Below are positions 56,581 through 64,000 of a stretch of 64,000 nt of DNA, piece by piece. Source of the DNA: Bacteroidota bacterium. Its GTDB lineage: Bacteria > Bacteroidota > Bacteroidia > UKL13-3. The position numbers were made by a program, and so were the translations under genes. The notes beneath the pieces are model-generated. The model saw only the letters and a program-made list of their open reading frames with translations. It was not told where the DNA came from and searched no databases. Position 1 is the first letter of the stretch; the number at the start of each line of letters is the position of its first letter. The stretch covers positions 164,733-228,732 of the forward strand of contig CANGVA010000003.1 of assembly GCA_947457395.1 (NCBI GenBank), in the 5' to 3' direction.

Positions 56581-57606
56581 ATGAACAGAAGCATTAAAAT
56601 TTTATTGGTATTGCTGGTGGCAGGTATTGCCGCCTATTTGATGGTTATTAATAAACCATGGACTACTTTGAAAGGTGAGCTCAAAGATTTTGCCATTCAG
56701 GATACTGCTGTTATTACCAAAATATTTTTAGCCGATAAAACCGGCAGATCTGTACTGCTGCAAAAGCAGCTCAACCAAACTTGGTTAGTAAATGGCATTC
56801 ATAAAGCCGACCAAAAAAAGGTTGATTTACTACTGGCAACCATGAAACAAGTTCAGGTTAGAAATCCATTGGCCGAAAGTGAGTTTAATACTGTTGTGGC
56901 TAAAATGGCAGCCAATTCGGTTAAGTCAGAGTTTTATAAAAACGATAAGCTCATTAAAACTATTTATGTGGGCGGACAAACCAATGACAATACAGGCACA
57001 TTTATGATGATTGATGGGGCATCAACGCCTTATGTTACTCATATTCCCGGTTTTGTCGGATACCTTACACCGCGCTTCAATACAGAAGCCATTCGCTGGA
57101 AATCAAAAGAAGTATTTGTGCTGCCTGCCGAAGATATTGCAACCATCGGCATTACTTATCCTCAAGATGCAGCGGCTTCTTTTATCATTGATAATACAGG
57201 AGTCTCTCCTGTTTTAAAAGATAGCAACAATCAGATACACCCGGCTGATGTAGGTTTTCTAAAATACTACGCGGCTTCTTTCTATAATATTTACTTCGAA
57301 GGTTATGTAGAAGATGTGAAGCCGATACAGCATGATTCCATCAGGGCAACTCCTGTTTTTTGCCTAATGGAGGTAAAGCAAAAAAGTACAGGTAAAACTA
57401 TCCGTTTGCAGATACACAAAAAGGGGGTAAACCGCAGATCAACCCAACAATTTGATGAGGAAGGAAACAAACTAACGATTGATCGGGATAAGTATTTTGC
57501 CTTTCTGAATGACGAAAAGGATGTTGTTTATATTCAGGATTACGTATTCAGGAATTTGTTTAAAACACTAGCAGACTTTAAGTCTACTGTTAAACCCAAC
57601 CCATAA
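56581..57606 (+). CDS. DUF4340 domain-containing membrane-anchored protein
   Basis: This 341-residue protein has an N-terminal helix (about 5-23) that anchors a periplasmic region built of DUF4340-type repeats: FAIQDTAVITKIFLADK, LNQTWLVNG, KTIYVGGQTNDNTGTFMM and the later EDIATIGITYP. It follows gldG by 2 nt and is the end of the gldAFG operon. DUF4340 proteins commonly accompany GldG-like genes in Bacteroidota and in cyanobacteria/spirochaetes, suggesting a shared complex; no biochemical role is established. Confidence 0.85.
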   Translation: MNRSIKILLVLLVAGIAAYLMVINKPWTTLKGELKDFAIQDTAVITKIFLADKTGRSVLLQKQLNQTWLVNGIHKADQKKVDLLLATMKQVQVRNPLAESEFNTVVAKMAANSVKSEFYKNDKLIKTIYVGGQTNDNTGTFMMIDGASTPYVTHIPGFVGYLTPRFNTEAIRWKSKEVFVLPAEDIATIGITYPQDAAASFIIDNTGVSPVLKDSNNQIHPADVGFLKYYAASFYNIYFEGYVEDVKPIQHDSIRATPVFCLMEVKQKSTGKTIRLQIHKKGVNRRSTQQFDEEGNKLTIDRDKYFAFLNDEKDVVYIQDYVFRNLFKTLADFKSTVKPNP

Positions 57607-57637
57607 AAAAAGCGGCCCAGAATGGGGTCGCTTTTTT
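57606..57637. terminator. terminator of the gldAFG operon (bidirectional)
   Basis: AAAAAAGCG-G-CCC and GGG-T-CGCTTTTTT pair with one mismatch around a short loop, starting at the last base of the stop codon. A T-run follows on both strands, so it also serves the convergent lipoprotein gene. Confidence 0.85.
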
Positions 57638-57656
57638 GTTTTATCATTGGATTCGC

Positions 57657-58553
57657 TTAGTAAGAAATAACCGCAGTTCTTGCATTTCCTTTGCGGTCTT
57701 CCCAGTTTAGTTTAAAACCATATGGGCATCCACTTCCGGTATATGGGTTTCCTGATTCATCTACGCCTAGTGTAACCGTTATGGCTTTGGTTAAGCCATT
57801 GTGTACTTTCACCCCGGATACAGGCCTGCTGCTGCAAAGGCTCTTAAATGCAATAGGCGAAGTAATCTGAGAATAGAATGCATTACCTCTTCTGTTGGTT
57901 CCCCAAACCACTACATTGTTATACCCGCCAACGGCAGTATCACCTTCTACAGTTAAACCAAGCAGACCATTGTTGTTGGTGAAGGTCCTTTTTCTGGCTA
58001 CCTGCCAGGTGCGCATGGTCCCATTGTCAAAACTAACTTCTGTGTTGCCTCTAACTTTATGAATAACATTATTACTCACATAAGCCCGGCCACCGGTTAC
58101 ATTGGTAATGAAGTGCACGCCATTTATTACTACGGATTTTCCGTTGCTTACACGGGTAACTTTAAGGTTCTGGGCTTCTACTCTTAGAACAGCACCTGCA
58201 TCACTCCATTTGCTGCCTGTAATAAGTTGCAGGATAACAGTACCCGTGCGCATTCTTAAACCATCTCCGCTTAAGCCATTATAAGTTATCACAATTTTTT
58301 TCTGGCTGATGAAGGTGCTGTCGTCAACCTTTGCACCGGGAATACCCGGACCTTTACCAAAACCACTTGACGATACGGTCGCATCAGCTTCGTTTAATGA
58401 GGCTTCCAGCTCATTGTTATGGTTGCTTTCATCAGTTGACAACTCTGCTTGTTCCAATCCATCATCCATTGTGTCATCATCCTTTTTACAACTGTTTAAT
58501 GAAAGGCCGGCAACAACCATTGCTGCCAAACCAAATTGAATTATTTTTTTCAT
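57657..58553 (-). CDS. exported lipoprotein of unknown function
   Basis: This 298-residue protein has a lipoprotein signal (residues 1-22, AGLSLNSC with Cys22) followed by an Asp-rich linker (KKDDDTMDDG) that fits surface-directed lipoproteins of Bacteroidota. The main domain is beta-rich (VITYNGLSGDGLRMRTG, VHFITNVTGG, WQVARKRTFTNNNG) and ends TAVISY, with two Cys in the last 60 residues. I recognise no named family. Start at 58553; an ATG two codons upstream (58559) is possible. Single-gene unit flanked by convergent and divergent neighbours. Confidence 0.75.
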   Translation of the reverse strand: MKKIIQFGLAAMVVAGLSLNSCKKDDDTMDDGLEQAELSTDESNHNNELEASLNEADATVSSSGFGKGPGIPGAKVDDSTFISQKKIVITYNGLSGDGLRMRTGTVILQLITGSKWSDAGAVLRVEAQNLKVTRVSNGKSVVINGVHFITNVTGGRAYVSNNVIHKVRGNTEVSFDNGTMRTWQVARKRTFTNNNGLLGLTVEGDTAVGGYNNVVVWGTNRRGNAFYSQITSPIAFKSLCSSRPVSGVKVHNGLTKAITVTLGVDESGNPYTGSGCPYGFKLNWEDRKGNARTAVISY

Positions 58554-58611
58554 AGTCAAATTACATCGTTTACTGTTTACAATGCTTAGGATATACTAAT
58601 TAACAAAAGGT

Positions 58612-59811
58612 TTAACCAAGATTCAATATTTTATTCAGGTTACGAATAATGATTTCACATGCTTTAGTTATCTCTTCACGGGTTATGATAAGCGGGGGAG
58701 CTATTCTGAGCTTGTGGGTGGCAAATAAAAACCAATCGGTAATTAAACCATCTGAAATGCAAGTATCTATTAGTTTTTTGTTCAGCTCAAAACTATCCAG
58801 TTCCAGGGCCAGCATCAAGCCCATGCCTGTTATTTGTTTAATGGCGCTATGTTGCAGTAAATGCCTGAATAGTTGTTCTTTCTCTGCCACCTCATCCATC
58901 CAGTTGTGGGTAAGCAATTCTTCCAGACCTGCCAGCGCTGCTGCGCATATAACCGGGTGCCCGCCAAAGGTAGTGATATGGCCCAGCATGGGTTGATCAG
59001 CCAATTGGCCCATCATTTCCCGTGAAGCAATAAATGCCCCGATGGGCATACCTGCCCCTAAAGCTTTACCTAGTAGTAAAATATCAGGTGTCACACCAGT
59101 ATGCTCAAATGCAAACAGACGACCACTGCGACCCATGCCGGATTGTATTTCATCAAATATCAAAAGTGTTCCTGTATTGTTGCAGGTGGCACGCAGTGCA
59201 GCTAAAAATGAAGGGTCTGATACAATGTAGCCACTTTCACCTCTGATTACTTCTACTACTACACATGCTGTGCGTGTTGTTATCTTCTCTAGTTCGGCAA
59301 TTTGGTTGTGCTCAAGAAAACGGATATCGGGTAATAAGGGTCTGAAAGCATTTTTATAATACTCCTCACTGTTAAGGCTAAGAGCTGCATGTGTACTGCC
59401 ATGGTAGGCATGCTTAAAAGCAATGATTTCTGTTCTGCCTGTAACACGTTTTGCAAGCTTAAGCGCACCATCGGTTGCTTCTGCACCTGAGTTAACAAAA
59501 TATACGCAGTTTAAAGATGCCGGCAAAAGTGCCGTCAGTTTTTCTGCCAGCTTCACCTGTGGGGCCTGAATGTATTCACCATATACCATAAGGTGCATGT
59601 GGCGGTCAACCTGATTTTTAATGGCTTCATTTACCCGCTTGTTGCCATGCCCTAGGCTGCTTACACTAATGCCCGATATCAGGTCGATATATGCCTTGCC
59701 GCTTTTGTCATATAAATAAATGCCTTCGGCTTTTTCAAATTCAAGCAACAAAGGGAAATGCGTGGTTTGTGCCTGTCTGTTTAAAAATAATTGCCGATTA
59801 CTCAGATGCAT
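58612..59811 (-). CDS. class III PLP-dependent aminotransferase
   Basis: This 399-residue cytoplasmic enzyme of the class III family (acetylornithine/ornithine/GABA aminotransferase group) has YLYDKSGKAYIDLISGISV at the N-terminus, the VNSGAEATDGALKLAK phosphate-binding segment, the AYHGST motif, IFDEIQSGMGRSG and the PLP lysine in LLLGKALGAGMPIGAF. The substrate cannot be fixed: no arginine-biosynthesis neighbour is present, so it may act on ornithine, acetylornithine or another omega-amino acid. Confidence 0.88.
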   Translation of the reverse strand: MHLSNRQLFLNRQAQTTHFPLLLEFEKAEGIYLYDKSGKAYIDLISGISVSSLGHGNKRVNEAIKNQVDRHMHLMVYGEYIQAPQVKLAEKLTALLPASLNCVYFVNSGAEATDGALKLAKRVTGRTEIIAFKHAYHGSTHAALSLNSEEYYKNAFRPLLPDIRFLEHNQIAELEKITTRTACVVVEVIRGESGYIVSDPSFLAALRATCNNTGTLLIFDEIQSGMGRSGRLFAFEHTGVTPDILLLGKALGAGMPIGAFIASREMMGQLADQPMLGHITTFGGHPVICAAALAGLEELLTHNWMDEVAEKEQLFRHLLQHSAIKQITGMGLMLALELDSFELNKKLIDTCISDGLITDWFLFATHKLRIAPPLIITREEITKACEIIIRNLNKILNLG

Positions 59812-59925
59812 GTTTCAAATATGCATATAAATTCAGCAGTTGAAAAATCTGCATGATTTTCTCCTAATGAAAAAGGGATGCAATTGTTAAAAAAGTTAAC
59901 TAATTTGCTAAAAATATACTAAGGC

Positions 59926-60288
59926 ATGGAACAGGTAAAAGATGAAGACGTGTTGGGCAAAGCCTATGATGAGGTGAGAGAATATGTGAACCTGAGGTTG
60001 GAATTGCTCAAAATAGAAACAGCTGAAAAATCGGCAAAGGTTACCGCTTACATGATAAGCAGCCTCATATTGTTGTTTACAGGATTCTTTTGTTTACTGT
60101 TTGTGAGCCTGGTTATAGGCATTTATCTGAGTGATTACTGGGGCAGCTATTTTACAGGCTTTGGTTTGGTTGGTGGTTTCTATGTGCTTATGTTTTTGCT
60201 TATTCTGCTCTTTAAAAAAATACTTATTCACCGACCTGTTATTAATGCCATTATCCGTTTATTCTTTTCTGCCGATGAAACCAATTAA
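59926..60288 (+). CDS. phage-holin-family (Holin-X-like) membrane protein
   Basis: This 120-residue protein has an acidic amphipathic N-terminal helix (EVREYVNLRLELLKIETAEK) followed by two membrane segments (about 43-68 and 78-98) and a short basic tail. The pattern matches the chromosomal putative Actinobacterial Holin-X/phage holin family proteins, which are not proven holins and occur widely in Bacteroidota genomes. It overlaps the next gene by 14 nt, so the two are translated as a pair. No phage genes are nearby. Confidence 0.75.
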   Translation: MEQVKDEDVLGKAYDEVREYVNLRLELLKIETAEKSAKVTAYMISSLILLFTGFFCLLFVSLVIGIYLSDYWGSYFTGFGLVGGFYVLMFLLILLFKKILIHRPVINAIIRLFFSADETN

Positions 60289-60646
60289 AATAGTTGATAT
60301 AGAAACCCTGCATCTTGAAAAGGAACGGGTGCAACTACTGCTGGAAGCCAAACAAAAAGACCTGGCAGAAACCGGTTCATACATCCGTGCCAACTCGCGC
60401 AAAATTATCTGGGCCCAACTAAATCCGTTTAAAGGCAATACGCTTGTGGAAACAGCCGGTGAGGTGGTTTCTCCGCTTATACAAACTGCAACAGGCGGAA
60501 CACTAAAAGATATGGCAGTGCAGCTGCTGAAAGATGTGGTGCTGACTTATGGAGTAGATGCTGCTCAAAAGTTTTTAAAGAAAAAGAAGAAAAAGAAAAA
60601 GGTGACCAAGAATAATCATCATGATACCAGCGTACCTGAAGCATAA
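60275..60646 (+). CDS. small soluble protein with poly-lysine tail, partner of the holin-like protein
   Basis: This 123-residue protein from ATG 60275 (MKPIKIVDIETLHL) has an N-terminal coiled-coil-like region (LEKERVQLLLEAKQKDLAE), a middle segment with NPFKGNTLVETAGEVV, and a C-terminal lysine run (ten of 11 residues near 101-111 are Lys). The frame is open further upstream but that part only shadows the holin-like gene. The family is unknown to me; the fixed overlap with the membrane protein suggests the two act together at the membrane. Confidence 0.7.
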   Translation: MKPIKIVDIETLHLEKERVQLLLEAKQKDLAETGSYIRANSRKIIWAQLNPFKGNTLVETAGEVVSPLIQTATGGTLKDMAVQLLKDVVLTYGVDAAQKFLKKKKKKKKVTKNNHHDTSVPEA

Positions 60647-60650
60647 TCTT

Positions 60651-60667
60651 TTATGCGTATTGCATAA
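60651..60667. terminator. short hairpin between convergent genes
   Basis: TTATGC and GCATAA pair around a GTATT loop in the 28-nt gap between the stop codons of two convergent genes. Only six pairs, so a weak terminator at best. Confidence 0.3.
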
Positions 60668-60674
60668 ACAATCC

Positions 60675-61955
60675 TTATAAATTAAAGCGTGCTTTGTATT
60701 CTTTGTTTAACTGCTCCCTGTGGTTGGGATGAGCAATACTAATCAATGCTTTTCCTCGTTGTTCCATGTTTAAACCATATAAGTTTACTGTTCCAAACTC
60801 GGTAACTACCCAGTGTATATGCCCGCGTGTAGTAACCACTCCTGCACCTTGTTTTAAATAGGATACAATGCGTGAGTCTCCGTTGGCTGTAACGGATGGA
60901 ATGGCAATGATGGGCTTACCTCCTTCAGAAAGGGCTGCACCTCTGATAAAGTCCATTTGTCCGCCAATACCGGAGTATTGATAATTTCCAATAGGATCGG
61001 AACAAACCTGGCCTGTTAGGTCCACTTCAATAGCACTGTTAATGGCTGTTACTTTTTTGTTGCGACTGATAATATGGGGGTCGTTTACAAAGCTGATATC
61101 CATTCCTTTTATAATTGGATTGTCATCAATAAAATCATATAGTTTTTTGGTGCCCAATACAAATCCTGTTACGCAGTAGTCTTTAACAATACTTTTACGA
61201 CTGTTATTAATAATACCTTTTTCTATTAATGGAATTACTCCATCAGAAAACATTTCTGTATGTAAACCCAGATCCTTTAGGTGGTGCAGGTTTTTGAGCA
61301 CCGCATCCGGCAGGGTGCCAATACCTAGCTGCAACGTAGCCCCGTCTTCCACCAGTTCGGCTACATTTTTTCCTATGCGGTCATATACCTCATTCATTGC
61401 GCTGGCATAGCTAACTTCAGGTAGGGGGTCTTCTGCCCAAACAGCCAAATCAATCATCCATGATGGTATAAATGCATCGCCATGCATGCGTGGCATGTTT
61501 GGGTTTACTTGTGCAATAACGAGATTGGCACTTTGCATGGCAGCGCGCGCCACATCCACTGAAGTGCCAAGTGAGCAGAAACCATGTTTGTCCGGTGGCG
61601 AAACATGCAACAACGCTACATCCAGTGGCAGTATATTTTTGGAAAACAATTTGGGTATTTCACTTAAAAAAACAGGTATATAATCTCCACGGTCGGTATT
61701 CACTGCCATGCGTGTGCTTTCCGAAACAAACAGGGAGTTAATATAAAACCTGCCTTTTAGTGCCTCTTTATTCAGGTTTATACCATGTGTGCTAATACTT
61801 ACCAATTCAACATTTTCAAGATCGGTTCTTTTAGTTAGTGCTTCAACCAAAGCTATGGGCGTAGCCGCACTCCCATGCAAAAACACCCGCTGCCCGGATT
61901 GAACATGCGCCACCGCTTCTGCTGCCGATATGTATTGCAATTTTTTGTGCTGCAT
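60675..61955 (-). CDS. acetyl-CoA hydrolase/transferase family CoA-transferase
   Basis: This 426-residue protein of the family that includes 4-hydroxybutyrate and acetate:succinyl CoA-transferases has an N-terminal domain with FLHGSAATPIALVEAL and LLHVSPPDKHGFCSLG. The C-terminal domain has the catalytic Glu in NSAIEVDLTGQV and GIGGQMDFIRGA, then VVTEFGTVNL. It transfers CoA between short-chain acids; the exact acids are not predictable. The start at 61955 (MQHKKLQYIS) fits the family; an in-frame ATG at 61994 would add 13 residues. Confidence 0.92.
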   Translation of the reverse strand: MQHKKLQYISAAEAVAHVQSGQRVFLHGSAATPIALVEALTKRTDLENVELVSISTHGINLNKEALKGRFYINSLFVSESTRMAVNTDRGDYIPVFLSEIPKLFSKNILPLDVALLHVSPPDKHGFCSLGTSVDVARAAMQSANLVIAQVNPNMPRMHGDAFIPSWMIDLAVWAEDPLPEVSYASAMNEVYDRIGKNVAELVEDGATLQLGIGTLPDAVLKNLHHLKDLGLHTEMFSDGVIPLIEKGIINNSRKSIVKDYCVTGFVLGTKKLYDFIDDNPIIKGMDISFVNDPHIISRNKKVTAINSAIEVDLTGQVCSDPIGNYQYSGIGGQMDFIRGAALSEGGKPIIAIPSVTANGDSRIVSYLKQGAGVVTTRGHIHWVVTEFGTVNLYGLNMEQRGKALISIAHPNHREQLNKEYKARFNL

Positions 61956-62063
61956 AACGCTTTTATTCTTTAAGCAAATATGCCTGTTTGCCATTGGTTA
62001 AAACATAATCTTAATCAGGTTTTGTTGCGTTGCAGTTGGCGGCTATGCAAAGAGCAATTGGCC

Positions 62064-62097
62064 TTTGGCATTATTCCGCTTGTATTCTTTACCTTTG
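62064..62097 (+). promoter_or_regulatory. mnmE promoter (-33 TTTG, -7 TACCTTTG)
   Basis: TTTG at 62064-62067 and TACCTTTG at 62090-62097, 22 nt apart, match both Bacteroidota promoter elements exactly (TTTG, 17-23 nt, TAnnTTTG). The -7 box ends only 6 nt before the mnmE ATG, so transcription would begin at or within a few bases of the start codon. Confidence 0.7.
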
Positions 62098-62103
62098 CCG
62101 CCC

Positions 62104-63474
62104 ATGAGCGCTTACCTGCATTCCGATTTACATGATACCATCTGTGCACTGGCAACCCCAGCTGGCACAGGAGCCATTGGTGTTATACGTGTAAGCGGAA
62201 ATAAGGCGTTGGAGATAGTTAATGCTTTGTTTAAAGGTAAAGACCTTTGTAAGCAACCAAGCCACACCGTTCATTTTGGTAAAATTTCGGATGGCAGTCG
62301 TGTTATTGATGAGGTATTGGCATCTGTATTTATTGCACCAACATCATACACCGGTGATGATACGGTAGAGTTAAGCTGCCATGGATCACCTTATATACAA
62401 CAACAAATTTTACAATTGCTGGTGCAGCAAGGCTGCCGATTGGCAAAACCGGGCGAGTTTACACTCAGGGCATTTTTAAATAAAAAGCTAGACCTGAGTC
62501 AGGCCGAAGCAGTGGCCGATCTTATTGCCAGTGATAGTGCTGAAAGCCATAAAATGGCTATGCAACAAATGCGTGGCGGATTTAGTGAGCAAATAAAACA
62601 CATGCGCGAGCAATTGGTAAATTTCGCATCGCTTATTGAGCTGGAACTTGATTTTAGCGAAGAGGATGTGGAGTTTGCCAAACGAGAAGAGTTAATTGTA
62701 TTGGTTTCAAAGATTGCAGGAGTTATTCAAAATTTACTTCAGTCATTTAATTATGGCAATGCCATTAAAAACGGCATACCAACTGTTATAGCAGGCAAAC
62801 CCAATGCAGGCAAGTCAACCCTGCTTAATGCACTCATCAATGAGGAACGTGCTATTGTAAGTGATATTGCAGGCACAACCCGTGATACCATTGAGGAGGC
62901 TTTTGTTATGGATGGCATTACGTTTAGGCTTATTGATACTGCCGGAATCAGGCAACAGGCTGCCGATGAAATTGAGGAGATTGGCATAGAACGTGCCTAC
63001 GAAAAATTGCAAAAGGCAAGCATTATTATGTATGTTTTTGATGCCACTGTAACCTCACCGGAGCAATTAAATCAGGATATAAGCAGTCTTAAAAAATACC
63101 AGGCAATTGTAATTCCGGTAGCCAACAAAGCTGATATGCTTGCCAACGCACCGGCCTTTGTTGAAACCAGCATTGCAATTAGTGCCAAAAACAATACCGG
63201 TATAGATTTACTTAGGCAAAGATTGGTTACAGCTGTGCGCAAGGATGAAATTAAGAATGATATCATCATCACCAACCTGAGGCATTATGAGGCATTGAAA
63301 CATGCAGCCGATGCTTTGCAGCAAGTGCTCAATGGAATAGGTGCACATGTTAGCGGTGAGCTGCTGGCGCTGGATATACGCAAAGCCTTGTTTCATCTGG
63401 CAGAGATAACAGGCGAGGTAACAACAGATGATTTGTTGGCCAATATTTTCTCCAAATTTTGTATCGGAAAGTAA
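62104..63474 (+). CDS. mnmE: tRNA uridine-5-carboxymethylaminomethyl synthesis GTPase MnmE
   Basis: This 456-residue TrmE/MnmE acts with MnmG to modify U34 of certain tRNAs. The N-terminal tetrahydrofolate-binding domain starts DTICALATPAGTGAIGVIRVSG; the helical domain holds an inserted G domain (about 215-375) with G1 GKPNAGKST, G2 GTTRDTIEE, DTAGI and ANKAD. The C-terminus is the required FCIGK with its catalytic Cys. The start at 62104 is the only ATG that keeps the family N-terminus. The last 18 bases form a probable integration core (see separate entry). Confidence 0.97.
   Translation: MSAYLHSDLHDTICALATPAGTGAIGVIRVSGNKALEIVNALFKGKDLCKQPSHTVHFGKISDGSRVIDEVLASVFIAPTSYTGDDTVELSCHGSPYIQQQILQLLVQQGCRLAKPGEFTLRAFLNKKLDLSQAEAVADLIASDSAESHKMAMQQMRGGFSEQIKHMREQLVNFASLIELELDFSEEDVEFAKREELIVLVSKIAGVIQNLLQSFNYGNAIKNGIPTVIAGKPNAGKSTLLNALINEERAIVSDIAGTTRDTIEEAFVMDGITFRLIDTAGIRQQAADEIEEIGIERAYEKLQKASIIMYVFDATVTSPEQLNQDISSLKKYQAIVIPVANKADMLANAPAFVETSIAISAKNNTGIDLLRQRLVTAVRKDEIKNDIIITNLRHYEALKHAADALQQVLNGIGAHVSGELLALDIRKALFHLAEITGEVTTDDLLANIFSKFCIGK
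63457..63474 (+). other. candidate attachment core at the 3' end of mnmE
   Basis: TTTTGTATCGGAAAGTAA, the last 18 bases of mnmE, matches 15 of 18 positions of the attachment core TTCTGTATTGGTAAGTAA used by trmE-specific islands of the SGI1 kind (core recalled from general knowledge). Downstream lies a repeat cluster and an excisionase-type gene instead of an ordinary operon continuation. Only one copy is in the window; the second should lie at the far end of the element. Confidence 0.5.
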
Positions 63475-63540
63475 CTATCTTTCCTTTGTTTCATAAATGC
63501 CTGTTATTGTTAGCTTTTAGCTGATTTATCTTTCTTTTAT

Positions 63541-63681
63541 TTGTTGCCCAACTCCACTTTTTTACCTATATTTGTTGCCTGATTGTTGCCCAGATTTGTT
63601 GCCCACAAATCAGGCAACACTCGGGAGAGAACATGCTACATACAGCTACAAGCTGCTACATGTAGCAACAACAGGCAACAA
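63541..63681. repeat. cluster of TTGTTGCC and GCTACA repeats
   Basis: Four direct copies of TTGTTGCC (63541, 63572, 63583, 63596) and two inverted copies of its GGCAACA core (63613, 63674) stand between mnmE and the HTH gene. TGTTGCCTGATT (63574-63585) and AATCAGGCAACA (63608-63619) form a perfect 12-bp inverted repeat. A second set, GCTACA at 63635, 63644 and 63654, ends in the palindrome GCTACATGTAGC (63654-63665). The spacing suggests a binding array for a recombinase, excisionase or regulator. Confidence 0.6.
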
Positions 63682-63682
63682 A

Positions 63683-64000
63683 ATGAGCAGCAACATTCGT
63701 CTTCAAAAAACTTGTCAGCACTGCGGTAACCGGTTTACCGCCAAGACTACTGTTACACAGTTTTGCTCAGATACCTGTGCCAAGAGAGCATACAAACAGC
63801 GGAAGCGGGATGAAAAAATCGAAGTGGCCATCAAGGAAGAAACCGAGAAAGCCATGTACAACCCTGCCATCTCTCAAAAGGAATTTCTAACCGTAGATGA
63901 AGCCTGCCAGTTAATCAACGCCAGCCGCTGGACCATTTACAGGCTCATCGACAAAGGCGAACTCAAAGCAGGTAAGTTGGGCAGAAGTACCCGTATCCCC
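63683..64000 (+). CDS. zinc-finger/HTH (excisionase-like) protein, 3' end outside window
   Basis: The first 106 residues are present and the gene continues past the window. Residues 11-32 hold a Cys4 zinc-binding pattern (Cys11-xx-Cys14, Cys28-xxx-Cys32), followed by a basic stretch (KRAYKQRKR). From about residue 70 comes a MerR/excisionase-type helix-turn-helix (FLTVDEACQLINASRWTIYR, then IDKGELKAGKLGRSTRIP). Such proteins often lie beside integrase genes in Bacteroidota mobile elements, acting as recombination directionality factor or regulator. The ATG at 63683 follows the repeat cluster directly. Confidence 0.75.
   Translation, partial: MSSNIRLQKTCQHCGNRFTAKTTVTQFCSDTCAKRAYKQRKRDEKIEVAIKEETEKAMYNPAISQKEFLTVDEACQLINASRWTIYRLIDKGELKAGKLGRSTRIP

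Larger units (their letters stand above)
63475..64000. mobile_element. possible left end of an integrative element next to mnmE
   Basis: The stretch after mnmE changes character: 208 nt of repeat-rich non-coding DNA, then the start of a gene typical of mobilisable elements (zinc-finger plus excisionase-like HTH). Together with the attachment-like mnmE end this suggests an element that runs beyond position 64000. No integrase or relaxase gene is visible here, so this is inference. Confidence 0.4.

Noticed and set aside
59926..60646. Prophage remnant suggested by the holin-like gene.
   Set aside because: Neighbours are ordinary metabolic genes and this holin-like family is a common chromosomal gene in the phylum.
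62065..62103. TTG start 13 codons upstream of the chosen mnmE start.
   Set aside because: It would place both promoter elements inside the coding region; the MSAYLHSDLHDTICAL start fits the family.

Overview
The window looks like chromosomal DNA of a free-living member of the Bacteroidota, most likely Chitinophagales or a close relative; the genus cannot be fixed from the sequence. Reasons: a type IX secretion (T9SS) type A tail on a giant surface protein, TonB-dependent receptors with carboxypeptidase-regulatory N-domains, a DUF4249 lipoprotein, gldA-gldF-gldG, a dcw cluster with an FtsL-like gene and a PASTA-tailed FtsI but no murF or ddl, A-rich leaders rather than Shine-Dalgarno sites, and -7 boxes of the TAnnTTTG type. 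No rRNA, tRNA or CRISPR array was seen.

Layout. 1-4.0 kb (+): the end of a surface-polysaccharide operon (galE fragment, rfbB, rfbA, a phosphoglucose/phosphomannose isomerase, a CpsB-type PHP phosphatase). 4.1-12.0 kb: a TonB-dependent receptor with its DUF4249 lipoprotein (+), facing a LytS/LytTR two-component pair and a second TonB-dependent receptor (-). 12.1-20.1 kb: housekeeping genes, namely a NifU-like protein with Mrp, MarR with YceI, an SDR, an alkyltransferase-like protein, ComM/YifB, a DUF255 thioredoxin-fold protein, and a small protein with a PID-CTERM-like C-terminus. 20.1-34.3 kb (-): one 4746-residue secreted protein with three beta-helix blocks and a T9SS tail. 34.4-37.3 kb: an accessory pocket with a class II Fic protein behind a symmetric inverted-repeat operator, a 16-bp minisatellite, a caspase/CHAT-like small protein (DUF6642-like) and two small envelope proteins.

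37.4-53.0 kb (-): a 13-gene dcw operon, mraZ-rsmH-ftsL-ftsI-murE-mraY-murD-ftsW-murG-murC-ftsQ-ftsA-ftsZ, with overlaps or very short gaps, preceded by a three-repeat MraZ box and closed by a hairpin terminator. MurC, D, E, MraY and MurG make lipid II; MurE has the meso-diaminopimelate signature; FtsI/FtsW polymerise septal wall; FtsA/FtsZ/FtsQ/FtsL form the divisome. 53.1-57.6 kb (+): gldA-gldF-gldG and a DUF4340 gene, an ABC system tied to gliding/T9SS-bearing Bacteroidota. 57.6-62.0 kb: a lipoprotein, a class III aminotransferase, a holin-like membrane pair and a CoA-transferase. 62.1-64.0 kb: mnmE, whose last 18 bases resemble the attachment core used by trmE-specific genomic islands. It is followed by a TTGTTGCC repeat cluster and the start of a zinc-finger/excisionase-type HTH gene, suggesting that the window ends just inside an integrative element.
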